A stretch of DNA of 49,306 nt from Gemmatimonadota bacterium (lineage in GTDB: Bacteria > JAAXHH01). This document shows positions 1 to 9,386 of the stretch, in pieces (within the stretch, counting starts at the first letter, position 1; the number at the start of each line of letters is the position of its first letter). Under the pieces are notes generated by a model that saw nothing but the letters and a program-made list of their open reading frames with translations, ran no database searches and was not told the origin of the DNA. The translations under genes were made by a program, and so were the position numbers. Location of the stretch: the NCBI GenBank assembly GCA_026713285.1, contig JAPOOT010000231.1:1-49306 (forward strand). Direction: 5' to 3'.

Positions 1-2154
1 ACCGGTGCGCACGACGGCCGTGAAGATGGCGACTCGACTGGTTCCGGCAAAAGCGATCTCTCAGGCAATGGCCGGCCCGACCACGAACCCCGGGCCATAC
101 GCCTGACCGAGCTCGACTGCCTCGTAAACAAGGCGATCATCGATGCGCGTAACGGGGTCACCGGCGGTCTGCGGACCGAACAGTCCGACGAGATCGTGGA
201 TGAGCTCGCGGCGCTGAACGCGGCCAGGCCCCAGTCCTCCTTTCACAAAGGATTCGCTGACGCGGTATTCGGAAGGAGCCCCGCCCGTCGTATCGGAGCA
301 GATGCCAACCGCTGGTACTGGGCCGGCGTCGTTCGAGGCAGGGCCTATCTGTCGGATTATGACGGAATCATACAGCATTTTGACGAAAACGCGATCGTGC
401 GGAGCCTGGGCGACGGAGAGGACGCGGCCTCGGATGAAGCGGCCATACACGTGGTCCAGGCGTTGAGGAAGGCGGAGCGTCACGCCGAAACGGCCGACTT
501 CGTGGAGGTCGCGGCCCTCGGGGACCCGGTCGGCGAGCTGTTCGGAGAACTGCTGGAGATCGGTACCGAATTGCTTCGGGGGGAACGTCCGGGTGAGGCG
601 CGGATGGTATTTGCCTTGTTGATGGACGCCGAGAACATGCTGCGGAAACTCGGACTCTCGCACGGGGATGACCGGTTTCTGACGGTACGCCGGAGGCAGG
701 CGCATACGCTGCGCAAGTTGCACGAGCACGAACAGGCCGAGAAACTGCTACGGGATATCCTCGAGATGAATCCGAATCCGGAAATCCGGGCCATGATCAG
801 CGCGGATCTGGGGTTGCTTGAAGGCGGATTCGCGGAGCTGGAGGAGGTATACCTTCCGCTTGAGCAGGAAGGGGTGGGTGATTTCTTAGAGCGACTGCGG
901 GCCGGCGAGCGGATGTTCAGGGAGTCCATCCGTAACGACGTACCATATTCAGGCCATGGCCATTACTGCCTCGGGGCACTCGCCCTCGCAGATGGAGACT
1001 ACACCTCGGCGGCCTTTCATCTAGAGCGGGCCCGGGGTCTCTTCAACAGTCGAAAGCCGTCCTATGGAGCAGCCCTTGCGGGCAGAGCGGATTTGTACGC
1101 CGGTATCGCCAAGGCGGCACAGGCGGAATCCGTCGGTGATCTGTCCTACGCCGCGCAAATTATCACGACTGCCGTGGCTTCAGATACGCCCATTCCGGCT
1201 TATCTGATCAGACCGGCTGCCGAGGGATTGGAGCTGCTGGGATCCGCGGAAGTCCAATCGGGTTTCTGCGCGGCCGTCCTCGAATCGGATCAGGGAGGGG
1301 CACTGGATGTCTTCGTGAACCTCGATGCGGCCTTGACCACCGAGCCGGTTACGGAAGCGCTTCGCCGACGGGCCCGGGAACTCGGTAAAACGGAAGCCGC
1401 TGCCGCCGACCTGCAAAGGTGTTTCGAAGGTTGCATGAAGGCCGGACGCCATGAGGACGCCCGGACGGTCCTGGACGAACTGGAAGTGCTGTCCATAGGC
1501 GGAGTCGGCGAGGCGGCCTTCCACGACTTGCTGATGAATACCGAGTATCTCCAACCCGCCTGGGAAAGGGATGAGGCGGTGGTTGCACAGGTCCGGTGCC
1601 TCGAAGCCAAGGGGGACTTGGAAAACGCCATGGCGAAATCAGTCCCCTTGTTCCATGAAGCACTGACAAAGGGCAACATCGACGAGGCGCGGGGAATCTA
1701 CGAGAACATGCGCGGCTATGGGCTTCCTGATTCCCATTACCAGGAGGTGAAGAGCCGTCTGGACGGGGTGATCCGTCAATATGAATCGTCCGAGACCGGA
1801 CAGGACGACAGCGCCCCGAGGCAGCGTACGCGGCCGGTACGGGTCCTGTTTGTCGGTGGGGACGAAAACCAGCAGAAACTGGTGCCGGCGGTCCGGGAGC
1901 AGTTGAAGGAACGCGCACCCCACGTGGAAGTGCAGTTCATCTTCCCGGGCTGGAGCGGCAACTGGCCTCCACACCTTGAACGGGTTAGGAAAGAACTGGA
2001 AGGGCACGACGTAGTGGTACTGTTGCGCTTCATGCGCACGCACCTGGGCCGCGAGATCCGGAAGGCCTGCCAAGACATGCCCTGGCGCTCCTGCTGGCCG
2101 TCCGGCGCAGGTGGAATAACGGAGTCCATCATCTCCGCCGCGGAATCAGTTTAG
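1..2154 (+). CDS. Partial helical-repeat (TPR-like) protein with DUF2325-like C-terminal domain
   Basis: The frame is open from the first base of the window, so the true start lies to the left; about 717 codons are visible. The N-terminal visible part is Asp/Gly/Ser-rich and probably a linker. The middle (roughly 70 to 600) is alpha-helical with recurring Ala/Leu/Glu-rich helices such as EKLLRDILEMNPNPEIRA, which resembles TPR-like repeats without clear consensus. The last ~100 residues begin RVLFVGGDENQ and contain HDVVVLLRFMRTHLG followed by IRKACQDMPW; this order (VGG near a first strand, then DVVVLL, a conserved His, and a Lys-Ala-Cys helix) resembles the DUF2325 fold. No membrane segment or signal is seen in the visible part. 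Function unknown. The next gene is convergent, 133 bases away. The DUF2325 assignment is by eye and moderately sure; the repeat assignment is weaker. Confidence 0.6.
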   Translation, partial: TGAHDGREDGDSTGSGKSDLSGNGRPDHEPRAIRLTELDCLVNKAIIDARNGVTGGLRTEQSDEIVDELAALNAARPQSSFHKGFADAVFGRSPARRIGADANRWYWAGVVRGRAYLSDYDGIIQHFDENAIVRSLGDGEDAASDEAAIHVVQALRKAERHAETADFVEVAALGDPVGELFGELLEIGTELLRGERPGEARMVFALLMDAENMLRKLGLSHGDDRFLTVRRRQAHTLRKLHEHEQAEKLLRDILEMNPNPEIRAMISADLGLLEGGFAELEEVYLPLEQEGVGDFLERLRAGERMFRESIRNDVPYSGHGHYCLGALALADGDYTSAAFHLERARGLFNSRKPSYGAALAGRADLYAGIAKAAQAESVGDLSYAAQIITTAVASDTPIPAYLIRPAAEGLELLGSAEVQSGFCAAVLESDQGGALDVFVNLDAALTTEPVTEALRRRARELGKTEAAAADLQRCFEGCMKAGRHEDARTVLDELEVLSIGGVGEAAFHDLLMNTEYLQPAWERDEAVVAQVRCLEAKGDLENAMAKSVPLFHEALTKGNIDEARGIYENMRGYGLPDSHYQEVKSRLDGVIRQYESSETGQDDSAPRQRTRPVRVLFVGGDENQQKLVPAVREQLKERAPHVEVQFIFPGWSGNWPPHLERVRKELEGHDVVVLLRFMRTHLGREIRKACQDMPWRSCWPSGAGGITESIISAAESV

Positions 2155-2287
2155 TCGCGATGCAGGTATTTCCCGATGCAGACACGGTTGCGGAGACAGG
2201 GAAACCGCGGCGCCGCTCCAAATTTCCTATTTCCAAGACAAACTATTCCTGAAAAACTGCCTCTCGCCGGTTTATGATGAATCAGGG

Positions 2288-3508
2288 TTAATTTGAATTC
2301 AGCCCCTTCACCGCCCCCTCGATCCTTTCCAGTGCCTCCGCAAGAATCGACCGGGGGCAGGCGATGTTGATCCGCTCGAAGCCCTCGCCCTCCGCCCCGA
2401 ATATGTACCCCTCGTCGAGGAAAACGCGCGCTTGTTCCATCATGAGGCGCTGGAGGGCGTCCTTGTCCAGGCCCAGGCGCGTGAAATCCACCCAGACGAG
2501 GTAGGTGCCTTCGGTTTCGATGACCTGAATCTCGGGCAGCCGCTCGCGGAAGAAGGAGTCGAGAAACCGGAAATTCCCTTCCAGGTAGGCGAGGAGTTGG
2601 TCCAGCCATTCCTCCCCGTGGTCATAGGCGGCTTCGACGGCCGCGATGCCGAAGGGGTTGAGGGTGAACAAGCCGGCGCTGCGGACAGTCTGCTGAAAGG
2701 TCTCCCTCAGTTCCGGGTCGGGAATCATCATGTTCGAAGCCTGCAGGGCGGCGAGATTGAAGGTCTTGCTGGGCGAAGTGCAGATGATCGACCGTTCCTC
2801 ATATTCCTCGCCGAGCGTGGCATAGGCCGTGAAGGTCCGGTCTCCGAGGATCAGATCGCAGTGGATTTCGTCGGAGACGACCAGCACGTCGTTATCCATG
2901 CAGATCCGGCCGAAGCGCCGCAGTTCTTCCGCCGTCCAGACCCGGCCGACGGGATTGTGCGGGCTGCACAGAATGGCCAGTTTTACCTCGGGATCGGCAC
3001 ATTTTGCTTCCAGATCATCAAAATCCATGTAGTACCGGCCGTTCTCATACCGCAGCGGGTTCAACGCCGGTACCGTCTGAAGATTCTCGATGGCGTTGAA
3101 AAAGGGATAGTACACCGGAGGTTGAACCAGCACCTTGTCGCCCGGGTTCGTGTAGGCCGAGACCAGCAGATGCAGGGCGGGTACGATGCCGGGTGTAAAG
3201 CAGATGGTACCGGGATCGACGGTCCAGCCATGGCGCCGCTTCATCCACCGAACCACGGCGTCATAATAGGACGGCGACGGGAAGGCGTAACCGTAAACGC
3301 CCATGCGGGCGATATCGGTCACCGCGTCGACCACAGGCTGCGGGCACGGAAAGTCCATATCCGCGACCCAAAGCGGCAGTACGGGTTTTTCGTGCCGGCC
3401 GGCGTCGGTCTCGTCCCAGGGTACGATGGCCCCATCCCGTTTCACAAAGTCCCATTTGTAGGAATTGGTGCCGTTGCGATTGATGATCCGGTCGAAATCA
3501 TAGTTCAT
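2288..3508 (-). CDS. PLP-dependent MalY/PatB-type cystathionine beta-lyase/aminotransferase
   Basis: A fold-type I PLP enzyme of the MalY/PatB group, which cleave cystathionine-like C-S bonds and release a keto acid, ammonia and a thiol. The protein is about 406 residues, the normal family length. It opens with MNYDFDRIINRNGTNSYKWD, the typical MalY start, so the ATG at 3508 is preferred over an upstream in-frame start at 3625. Visible motifs are WVADMDFPCP (~47-56), CSPHNPVGRVW with the PLP-pocket Asn (~185), the ring-nitrogen Asp in VVSDEIHCD (~213) and the Schiff-base Lys in SPSKTFNLA (~248). It is cytoplasmic, with no signal peptide. It is transcribed away from the NHL-repeat gene; the 270-base gap between them shows no clear promoter. 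The exact substrate cannot be read from sequence. Confidence 0.9.
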   Translation of the reverse strand: MNYDFDRIINRNGTNSYKWDFVKRDGAIVPWDETDAGRHEKPVLPLWVADMDFPCPQPVVDAVTDIARMGVYGYAFPSPSYYDAVVRWMKRRHGWTVDPGTICFTPGIVPALHLLVSAYTNPGDKVLVQPPVYYPFFNAIENLQTVPALNPLRYENGRYYMDFDDLEAKCADPEVKLAILCSPHNPVGRVWTAEELRRFGRICMDNDVLVVSDEIHCDLILGDRTFTAYATLGEEYEERSIICTSPSKTFNLAALQASNMMIPDPELRETFQQTVRSAGLFTLNPFGIAAVEAAYDHGEEWLDQLLAYLEGNFRFLDSFFRERLPEIQVIETEGTYLVWVDFTRLGLDKDALQRLMMEQARVFLDEGYIFGAEGEGFERINIACPRSILAEALERIEGAVKGLNSN

Positions 3509-3778
3509 GGGGAGGCATTCTCCATCAAAAACGGGGATATGGGGAGGCATCTGGAACACGTGCGGACGGCGACGTATTTTAACAGGTCCCGGCGCCGGTG
3601 TCAATTTGCATTTAACGGTTGCCAACCATGGGCGGATCCTGTACCATCATGACTCGGTGGCTTCCCGGGAAGCCGCCGCCTTGTACACCCTGATACCTCG
3701 AAGAAGAAAGCGCGATCGGCGGGTCAGTGTCGTCTGTCGCGGGCACTTCGGACCGGCGCCGATCCTCGCCCATCACGC

Positions 3779-5899
3779 ATGAGCATTGTCAAAAAACTAC
3801 AAAGCCTGCCTCCGGGTGAGATCTCCGTCATAGCGGGTGTGGGCCAGCGGGCGGGAATCCCCGCGCGGGAAGCCGATGCCGGGTGGCCCATGGGCGTGGC
3901 GCGTCGGCCCGACGGCGACCTGATCGTGATCGACTACCAGTGGCATCGCATCTGGCGGATCGATCGCGATGGCACGCTGCACGCCTTTGCCGGGGACGGT
4001 ATCGCGGGCAATTCGGGCGACGGCGGTCCGGCCGCCGAAGCGCGGTTCCGCCACCCCCATGATCTAAACCAGGACCGCCATGGCAATCTCTATCTGTCGG
4101 ATCTGGGCAACAACACGATACGCAGAATCGATTACGAGACCGGCATTATCACACGCGTTGCAGGTAACGGGGAGATTGGCCGGGGCGGCGACGGCGGGCC
4201 GGCCCTGGACGCCGAACTGGACTGTACCTGCGGCGTGGCCGTGGACCCCGACGGGAACGTGTACCTGTCAAGCGAGTGGACCAACAACATCCGCCGCATC
4301 GACGCGCAGACCGGGATCGTCGAAACGGTATTCGGCCATCACGCCCGGCACTATCCATCCGAACGGGGTGACAGCCGGCCATACTCGGGCAGGGGACTGA
4401 GCCTGGGAGGATACCACGGCGACGGTGGTCCGGCGAAGGAAGCCGGATTCAACCACCCGGAGCATCTCGCCTTCGACTCAACGGGCGATCTATATGTGTG
4501 CGACAATTCCAACGACCGGGTGCGCAGGATCGACATGCGAGCCGGGACCATAGACACGGTCCTGGGCAATGGACAGCGCGCCTCCAACGGGGACGGCGGT
4601 CCGGCCGCCGAGGCGAGCACGCTCATGCCGGACGCGATCTGCCTGGATGTCCACGACAACCTCTACGTCGGCGAGAAGTACGGCTTCCGGGTCCGCAAGG
4701 TGGAGCGGGAGACCGGACTCGTCCGTACGCTCGTCGGCACCGGCGAACCGGGATTCGGCGAAGAGGGGCTGCCTGGCCTCATCACCCGGTGCAACTCAGT
4801 GGAAGCGGGGATCTGCGCCGATCCGGACGGCACGGTTTTCTGGGGCGACTGCTCCGGCCGGCTCAGGCGGTGCGACGGAGTTACCGGGATCGTAACCACC
4901 GTCCTCGGCGGCACCAGCGTACACGACGGCGAGCACGCCAGGGCCGGGTTTCTCAACGGCCCGGGCGGCCTGTCGGTCGGCCCCGGCGGCACGATCCATA
5001 TCGCCGACGTGTGGAATCAACGCATCCGGTCCATCGACCCGGACACCGGGATCGTCCGAACCATTGCCGGCACCGGTGCGCGGGCCTACGGCGGTGACAA
5101 CGGTCCAGCTGTCGACGCCCACCTGGGCAATCCTCACGACGTGTCGGTGGATCGCGCCGGCCGCGTGGTCATCGCCGATACGCGGCACGGCCACGTGCGT
5201 AGGATCGATCGAGACGGCGTTATCCGCAATGTCGCTGGTGCGGCCTTTCAGTGGGACAAGGGAGACGGCGGTCCGGCCCTGAGCGCGTGCCTGATGCACG
5301 TCCTCGCCGTGACCCACGGTCCCGATGACGACATATACATCGGCGATGCCGGTTGCGGGCGCATCAGGCGAGTAGACGCGCGAACGGGTATCATCACCAC
5401 GGTCGCGGGCATCGGCCTGCATGGATATTCGGGCGACGGCGGACCGGCGATCCGGGCGCGGATCGGCTCGCCCACGGCCATTCGAGTAGACGGTTCGGGC
5501 CACCTCTACTTCGCGGACGACCGATATCATGTCATCCGGCGGGTGGACGCAGATACCGGGGTTATTTCCACTTTGGCCGGGACCGGAGAAGCGGGCATGG
5601 CACCGGACGGTACAAGGGCTGCCAGCGCTGCAATATCGGTTCCCCGCGGCCTGGCACTGGACAAAGAAGGACGTGTATACTTTTCCGACTCGGGCAACAA
5701 CCGCGTGCGGCGCATTTCCGGGAACGGCCTGATGGAGACCGTCGCCGGCAGTGGGGATTATAGCGACACCGACCAGTCGGTGCCGGCACTGGATGCGCCG
5801 TTGAACGAGCCCCATGGCCTGTGTTTCTTCGGCGATGACGTGCTGCTCGTCAGCGACCACTACAACAATCGGTTGAAGGCGGTCCGGATCGGAGACTGA
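3779..5899 (+). CDS. NHL-repeat beta-propeller protein
   Basis: A 706-residue protein built almost entirely of NHL-type repeats of about 50-60 residues. Each has the pattern GDGGPA...A.F..P.gla.D..GnlYv.D..n.rvRrid..tG.i.tvaG. At least seven copies carry a clear GDGGPA-like turn and four or five more are degenerate, giving about 11-12 repeats. That is enough for two six-bladed propellers or one very large one (inference). NHL propellers are usually protein- or ligand-binding scaffolds; some are lactonases or lyases, but no catalytic set can be assigned here. No signal peptide or membrane segment is seen: the start is MSIVKKLQSLPPGE, so it may be cytoplasmic. The repeats are visible in the DNA as recurring ggcgacggcggtccggcc-like blocks. 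The start at 3779 is the first ATG; the upstream Shine-Dalgarno is weak. Confidence 0.85.
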   Translation: MSIVKKLQSLPPGEISVIAGVGQRAGIPAREADAGWPMGVARRPDGDLIVIDYQWHRIWRIDRDGTLHAFAGDGIAGNSGDGGPAAEARFRHPHDLNQDRHGNLYLSDLGNNTIRRIDYETGIITRVAGNGEIGRGGDGGPALDAELDCTCGVAVDPDGNVYLSSEWTNNIRRIDAQTGIVETVFGHHARHYPSERGDSRPYSGRGLSLGGYHGDGGPAKEAGFNHPEHLAFDSTGDLYVCDNSNDRVRRIDMRAGTIDTVLGNGQRASNGDGGPAAEASTLMPDAICLDVHDNLYVGEKYGFRVRKVERETGLVRTLVGTGEPGFGEEGLPGLITRCNSVEAGICADPDGTVFWGDCSGRLRRCDGVTGIVTTVLGGTSVHDGEHARAGFLNGPGGLSVGPGGTIHIADVWNQRIRSIDPDTGIVRTIAGTGARAYGGDNGPAVDAHLGNPHDVSVDRAGRVVIADTRHGHVRRIDRDGVIRNVAGAAFQWDKGDGGPALSACLMHVLAVTHGPDDDIYIGDAGCGRIRRVDARTGIITTVAGIGLHGYSGDGGPAIRARIGSPTAIRVDGSGHLYFADDRYHVIRRVDADTGVISTLAGTGEAGMAPDGTRAASAAISVPRGLALDKEGRVYFSDSGNNRVRRISGNGLMETVAGSGDYSDTDQSVPALDAPLNEPHGLCFFGDDVLLVSDHYNNRLKAVRIGD

Positions 5900-5953
5900 G
5901 CAGGGATTGAAGTCGGAATGCCTGTAGTTGCGCATGCGAGATAGGTATTGAAT

Positions 5954-6016
5954 TGGGCAATCCTTTAAAGTGGGCAATCCTTTAAGGTGGGCAATCCGCA
6001 TTGAAGTGGGCAATCC
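5954..6016 (+). repeat. Four direct copies of TGGGCAATCC
   Basis: Copies lie at 5954-5963, 5971-5980, 5988-5997 and 6007-6016, with start-to-start spacing of 17, 17 and 19 bases. The first two units also share the following CTTTAA. The array fills the gap between the NHL gene and the enolase-superfamily gene, 50-110 bases upstream of the latter's start. It could be slippage-generated spacer or a set of regulator sites; nothing in the sequence decides. Confidence 0.85.
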
Positions 6017-6066
6017 GTGAATGGGACGGGATGTCGCGATCGATTTAAATTCAGACGGGAGAACGG

Positions 6067-7197
6067 ATGAAGATCACCGAAATAAAAACCGCCGATGTCC
6101 CAGTTAAATCAGGGAATACCATTTACCGGTACCATTATGTTCGCGTATACACGGACGAGGGGGTATACGGCACGGGGGAAGCCAGTCACGTCGACGGCGG
6201 CTGGCGGGAGTCGACCCGGCACATGGCGAAGATGATTATCGGCATGGACCCGAGGGACGTGGATGCCTGTTTCGAGTACATCCGTCGAAGGTACATCTTC
6301 ATGGGCGGTGCGGGCGGCGCTTCGATCTCCGCGCTCACAGGCATCGAGGTAGCCCTGTGGGACCTGGCCGGAAAGGCCCAGGGCGTCCCCGTCTACCGGC
6401 TTCTGGGCGGCAAGTTCCGTGACCGGGTTCGTCTATACGTGGACAGTGCCCACGCCGACTACAACGAACGTGCCGCGGAGGTGCGGGAACAGGGTTTCAC
6501 AGCGATCAAGTTCGATCTCGACGACGCGGATAACCCACACAAGCTGGATCCGTGGAACTGGTCGGTGACGCCCGATGAACTCAAGTCCCTGGTGGATGAA
6601 GCGTACGCGATCCGCGAGGGCATCGGACCGTCTCTTGATCTTGCCATCGACCTGCATGGCAGGTATGACGCCACCGCGGGGATGAAAATGGCCCAGGAAC
6701 TCGAACCGCTGAATCTCCTGTGGCTTGAAGAGCCGGTTCCCCCCGAGAACATCGACGCCCTGGCCAAGATCACGCAGGCCACGGGGACGCCCATCTGCGT
6801 CGGCGAAAACCTCTATCTTCGCCATGGGTTCCGCGACCTGCTGCAGCAGCAGGCCGCCGATATTATCATGCCGGATATATCGAAATGCGGCGGCCTGTCG
6901 GAATGCCGAAAGATCGCCAACATGGCCGAGATGTACTACGTTCCATTCGCTCCGCACAACAACTCCAGCGCGTTGAGCACGGTTGGGGACGCCCACGTCT
7001 GCGCGAGTGTCCCGAATTTCCTGGCACTGGAATACCACCGTTTCGACGATCCTGCATGGAATGACGTGCTGGCGACGGACGAGTCGGTGATCCAGGACGG
7101 ACACGTGGTGATGACGGAAGCGCCGGGTCTGGGCGTTGAACTGAACGAGGAGTTTCTTGCTTCGCAGATGGATGATGGGGATATTTTGTGGCAGTGA
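6067..7197 (+). CDS. Mandelate racemase/muconate lactonizing enzyme family protein, sugar-acid dehydratase-like
   Basis: An enolase-superfamily enzyme of 376 residues, the normal length. The N-terminal capping domain (1-~110) begins MKITEIKTADVPVK. The barrel carries a Lys on strand two (K148 in TAIKFDLD), three metal ligands D195 (LAIDLHG), E221 (WLEEPVPP) and E247 (CVGENL), and an Asp-His dyad D270/H297 (IIMPDISKCGG and PFAPHNNSS). The ligand and dyad numbering coincides with that of the classical mandelate racemase. The dyad places it in the MR subgroup, most of whose members abstract a proton alpha to a carboxylate and dehydrate acid sugars. The second Lys of a KxK motif is replaced by Asp (K-F-D), seen in several dehydratase-like branches. 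ATG 6067 has GGGAGAACGG just upstream. The substrate is not inferable. Confidence 0.92.
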   Translation: MKITEIKTADVPVKSGNTIYRYHYVRVYTDEGVYGTGEASHVDGGWRESTRHMAKMIIGMDPRDVDACFEYIRRRYIFMGGAGGASISALTGIEVALWDLAGKAQGVPVYRLLGGKFRDRVRLYVDSAHADYNERAAEVREQGFTAIKFDLDDADNPHKLDPWNWSVTPDELKSLVDEAYAIREGIGPSLDLAIDLHGRYDATAGMKMAQELEPLNLLWLEEPVPPENIDALAKITQATGTPICVGENLYLRHGFRDLLQQQAADIIMPDISKCGGLSECRKIANMAEMYYVPFAPHNNSSALSTVGDAHVCASVPNFLALEYHRFDDPAWNDVLATDESVIQDGHVVMTEAPGLGVELNEEFLASQMDDGDILWQ

Positions 7198-7265
7198 GCC
7201 AACTGCCTGGTTATTCGAGACTACTGTGTCAGGACGGCAATAGCCACTCATGGTGAGGAGGCAAC

Positions 7266-7649
7266 ATGCACTGGTACATCGATGTATTGAGGAAGTACAC
7301 GGTTTTCAGCGGGAGGGCGCGAAGGAAGGAATTCTGGATGTTTTTTCTTTTCTCCGCACTCATTTCCATATTCCTCGCCGTGATCGACGAGTTTATGGGG
7401 TGGAGATTCGAGATGGGCGGAGAAAACCTTGGATTCCTCAGTACCCTTTATTCTCTCGCCGTCATCATTCCCTATCTCGCTGTGGTGTTCAGACGCCTGC
7501 ACGACACCGACCGCAGCGGATGGTGGTTTCTGATCGCGTTTATTCCGATTGTCGGGATTATAGTGCTCCTGGTGTTCCTGATCCTGGACGGAACCAAGGG
7601 TGAAAACCGGTTCGGACCGGACCCCAAGACGGCAACGGCCCGGTGGTAA
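7266..7649 (+). CDS. DUF805 family small inner-membrane protein
   Basis: A 127-residue membrane protein with the DUF805 signature: MHWYIDVLRKYTVFSGRARR followed by KEFWMFFLF, then the RRLHDTDRSGWWFL block and a C-terminal DGTKGENRFGPDPK. About three to four transmembrane helices are visible (around 22-40, 55-75, 85-105). Family members such as YhaH/YhaI of E. coli are inner-membrane proteins of unknown function. The start is supported by a GTGAGGAGGCAAC ribosome-binding region. It ends 45 bases from the convergent TM2 gene. Confidence 0.93.
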   Translation: MHWYIDVLRKYTVFSGRARRKEFWMFFLFSALISIFLAVIDEFMGWRFEMGGENLGFLSTLYSLAVIIPYLAVVFRRLHDTDRSGWWFLIAFIPIVGIIVLLVFLILDGTKGENRFGPDPKTATARW

Positions 7650-7694
7650 GAGGCCGGCGATACCAGTAGAGGCGGACCTGTTCCGTTGTTCGAG

Positions 7695-8018
7695 TCAAGA
7701 TCTCGGCTGAACGATGCTGTCCCGGACCTGGCGCATGAGTTCGCCGTTTTTTGCCCGGGCCGCATCCATGATCAGGAACAGGTCGATTATCGTCCAGATG
7801 AACAACCCGCCGAGTGTCAGAATTTTTGCGATGCCCAGGCCTATGTCGCCGACGTAGAAACGGTCTAAACCGATCGTACCACCCATGATGCTGAGAACGA
7901 GGGCAACATTAGGGTCTTTTCGACGGGTCCCGTACTGCACATCGAATCGCAAACGTTCATCGTTTGACAGTTCCTTTTTCGCCAGGTTCGCTTCCTGGAT
8001 CTCCATTACGTTGGACAT
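7695..8018 (-). CDS. TM2 domain membrane protein
   Basis: A 107-residue protein with a charged N-terminal region (1-~40) and two closely spaced hydrophobic segments (about 43-60 and 70-90). These match the TM2 domain: VALVLSIMGGTIGLDRFYVG followed by DIGLGIAKILTLGG and IWTIIDLFLI. The family motif G-x-D-R-F-Y-x-G is intact. TM2 proteins are small membrane proteins of unclear role in bacteria. The start at 8018 has GGGAGATC upstream, an acceptable Shine-Dalgarno. The C-terminus (LMRQVRDSIVQPRS) is cytoplasmic-like. It is convergent with the DUF805 gene. Confidence 0.9.
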   Translation of the reverse strand: MSNVMEIQEANLAKKELSNDERLRFDVQYGTRRKDPNVALVLSIMGGTIGLDRFYVGDIGLGIAKILTLGGLFIWTIIDLFLIMDAARAKNGELMRQVRDSIVQPRS

Positions 8019-8061
8019 TTCATGATCTCCCGTGGTTTTGTCCCCATGGTTGCGACATAGC

Positions 8062-8091
8062 GTAATACATATCCGATTGTGGAATGCTCAA
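8062..8091 (-). promoter_or_regulatory. Candidate sigma70-type promoter for the TM2 gene
   Basis: On the minus strand a TTGAGC (8091-8086) is followed after 18 bases by TATTAC (8067-8062), about 45 bases upstream of the TM2 start. Both boxes match consensus at four of six positions, so the call is weak. Confidence 0.3.
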
Positions 8092-8278
8092 GGTGTAAGT
8101 GGACCTTAAATAAGTCAAGTTATTGCATCTCATGTATTGGACAGGTATGACCGGCAAAAAGTTACGTGCACATAGGCCGATCCTCTCATGCGGATTCTGC
8201 CGGAAATTGCAGAACATGATTCAGCAGTACCCGCGATCTTGCAGGTAGTTCTCACGGCACTCCACGAAAGGACAGACC

Positions 8279-9277
8279 ATGATTCGAGTGGGTTCAATTG
8301 GCGTCGGCGGCATGGGCACGCATCAGGCCCGGACATTCGATCAGGTCGATGGTTGCCACCTGGTCGCCTGCGCAGATCCGTCCCCTGAAATGCGCGCGCG
8401 ATTTGAAGAAAACTTTCCAGGCACCGAGGGATTCGATTCGGCCGAGGCGCTCGTCAACAGCGGGAAGGTCGACGCGGTTGTCGTTGCGGTACCTACCGGC
8501 CTTCACTGTGCCGCGGCCTTGACCGCGCTCAACGCAGGCATACCGGTACTGGTGGAAAAACCCATGGCCAGAACGGTGGACGAGTGCCTGAGAATGATCG
8601 AAACAGCGGAACGGAAGGACACCGTGCTGATGGTCGCGCACTGCCGGCGATTCGACTCCTACTGGAAGTCCTGGGGCGCCTGCATTGCATCAGGAGACCT
8701 GGGGTCGCCCATCCTCTGGCGTAACGCCATGGCCGGATTCGGTCCCGGAAGCTGGTACATGGACCACGACCTCGGTGGCGGTCCGCTCATGGACGGCGCC
8801 GTCCACAACTACGATTTCGCGAATTTCCTTTTCGGAGATCCCGAGAGCGTCCTGTCCAGTTCGATAAATATGGACCCCGAATCATCCGCCCAGGACACCA
8901 GTTCCGCCATCGTACGCTACAGGAACGGAAACCAGTTGCTGATGTCATGGAGCTGGGCGGCCCGGGGCAATGGGTTGCACGACATTATCGGACCGAAGGG
9001 TTTTATACAATTCGGTACGGGTGACTTGCCAGATCCTGAAGACGATGAGCCTCACCAGTACTGCTGTTTCACGAACCGCGAAGGCGAGCAGACGCTGATC
9101 AAGTCGAAAGCGGAGCCCGACATGTACGCCTGCCAGGCGGAGCATTTCCTGTCGTGCGTGCGTGGCGATGTCACGTGCCTTTCGCCGGGCACGGAGGCGA
9201 TCAAGGCTATTGCCGTGGCGGACACCATCCTGGAGGCCGGTCCCACTGGCGAGGCGCGGGAGGTTGCCTGGACGTGA
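8279..9277 (+). CDS. Gfo/Idh/MocA family NAD(P)-dependent oxidoreductase
   Basis: A 332-residue oxidoreductase with the two-domain Gfo/Idh/MocA layout. The N-terminal Rossmann domain (1-~120) has the dinucleotide loop GVGGMGTHQAR and the conserved EKPMARTVDEC (family EKP, catalytic-region Lys). The C-terminal alpha/beta domain contains GGGPLMDGAVHNYDFANFLF, where D and H sit where the family keeps its acid/base residues. Members oxidise or reduce sugars, inositols and other polyols using NAD(P). There is no signal peptide, so it is cytoplasmic. The start ATG 8279 follows GAAAGGACAGACC. The exact substrate is not inferable. Confidence 0.92.
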   Translation: MIRVGSIGVGGMGTHQARTFDQVDGCHLVACADPSPEMRARFEENFPGTEGFDSAEALVNSGKVDAVVVAVPTGLHCAAALTALNAGIPVLVEKPMARTVDECLRMIETAERKDTVLMVAHCRRFDSYWKSWGACIASGDLGSPILWRNAMAGFGPGSWYMDHDLGGGPLMDGAVHNYDFANFLFGDPESVLSSSINMDPESSAQDTSSAIVRYRNGNQLLMSWSWAARGNGLHDIIGPKGFIQFGTGDLPDPEDDEPHQYCCFTNREGEQTLIKSKAEPDMYACQAEHFLSCVRGDVTCLSPGTEAIKAIAVADTILEAGPTGEAREVAWT

Positions 9278-9386
9278 CGGTCCGGCACTCGGCCCTGCCT
9301 GACATGGCATGTTTTTAATAGCCAATCACTATCAGTGAGCACGAATCCACCCCATCGATATTCACCCCATTAATAAGGATCTAACC

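Noticed and set aside
2432..3652. Long plus-strand frame opposite the MalY-type gene
   Set aside because: Shadow of the minus-strand gene; no family motifs, while the minus strand has a complete PLP enzyme.
4796..6013. Long minus-strand frame opposite the NHL gene
   Set aside because: Created by the GC-rich NHL repeats; no recognisable domain.
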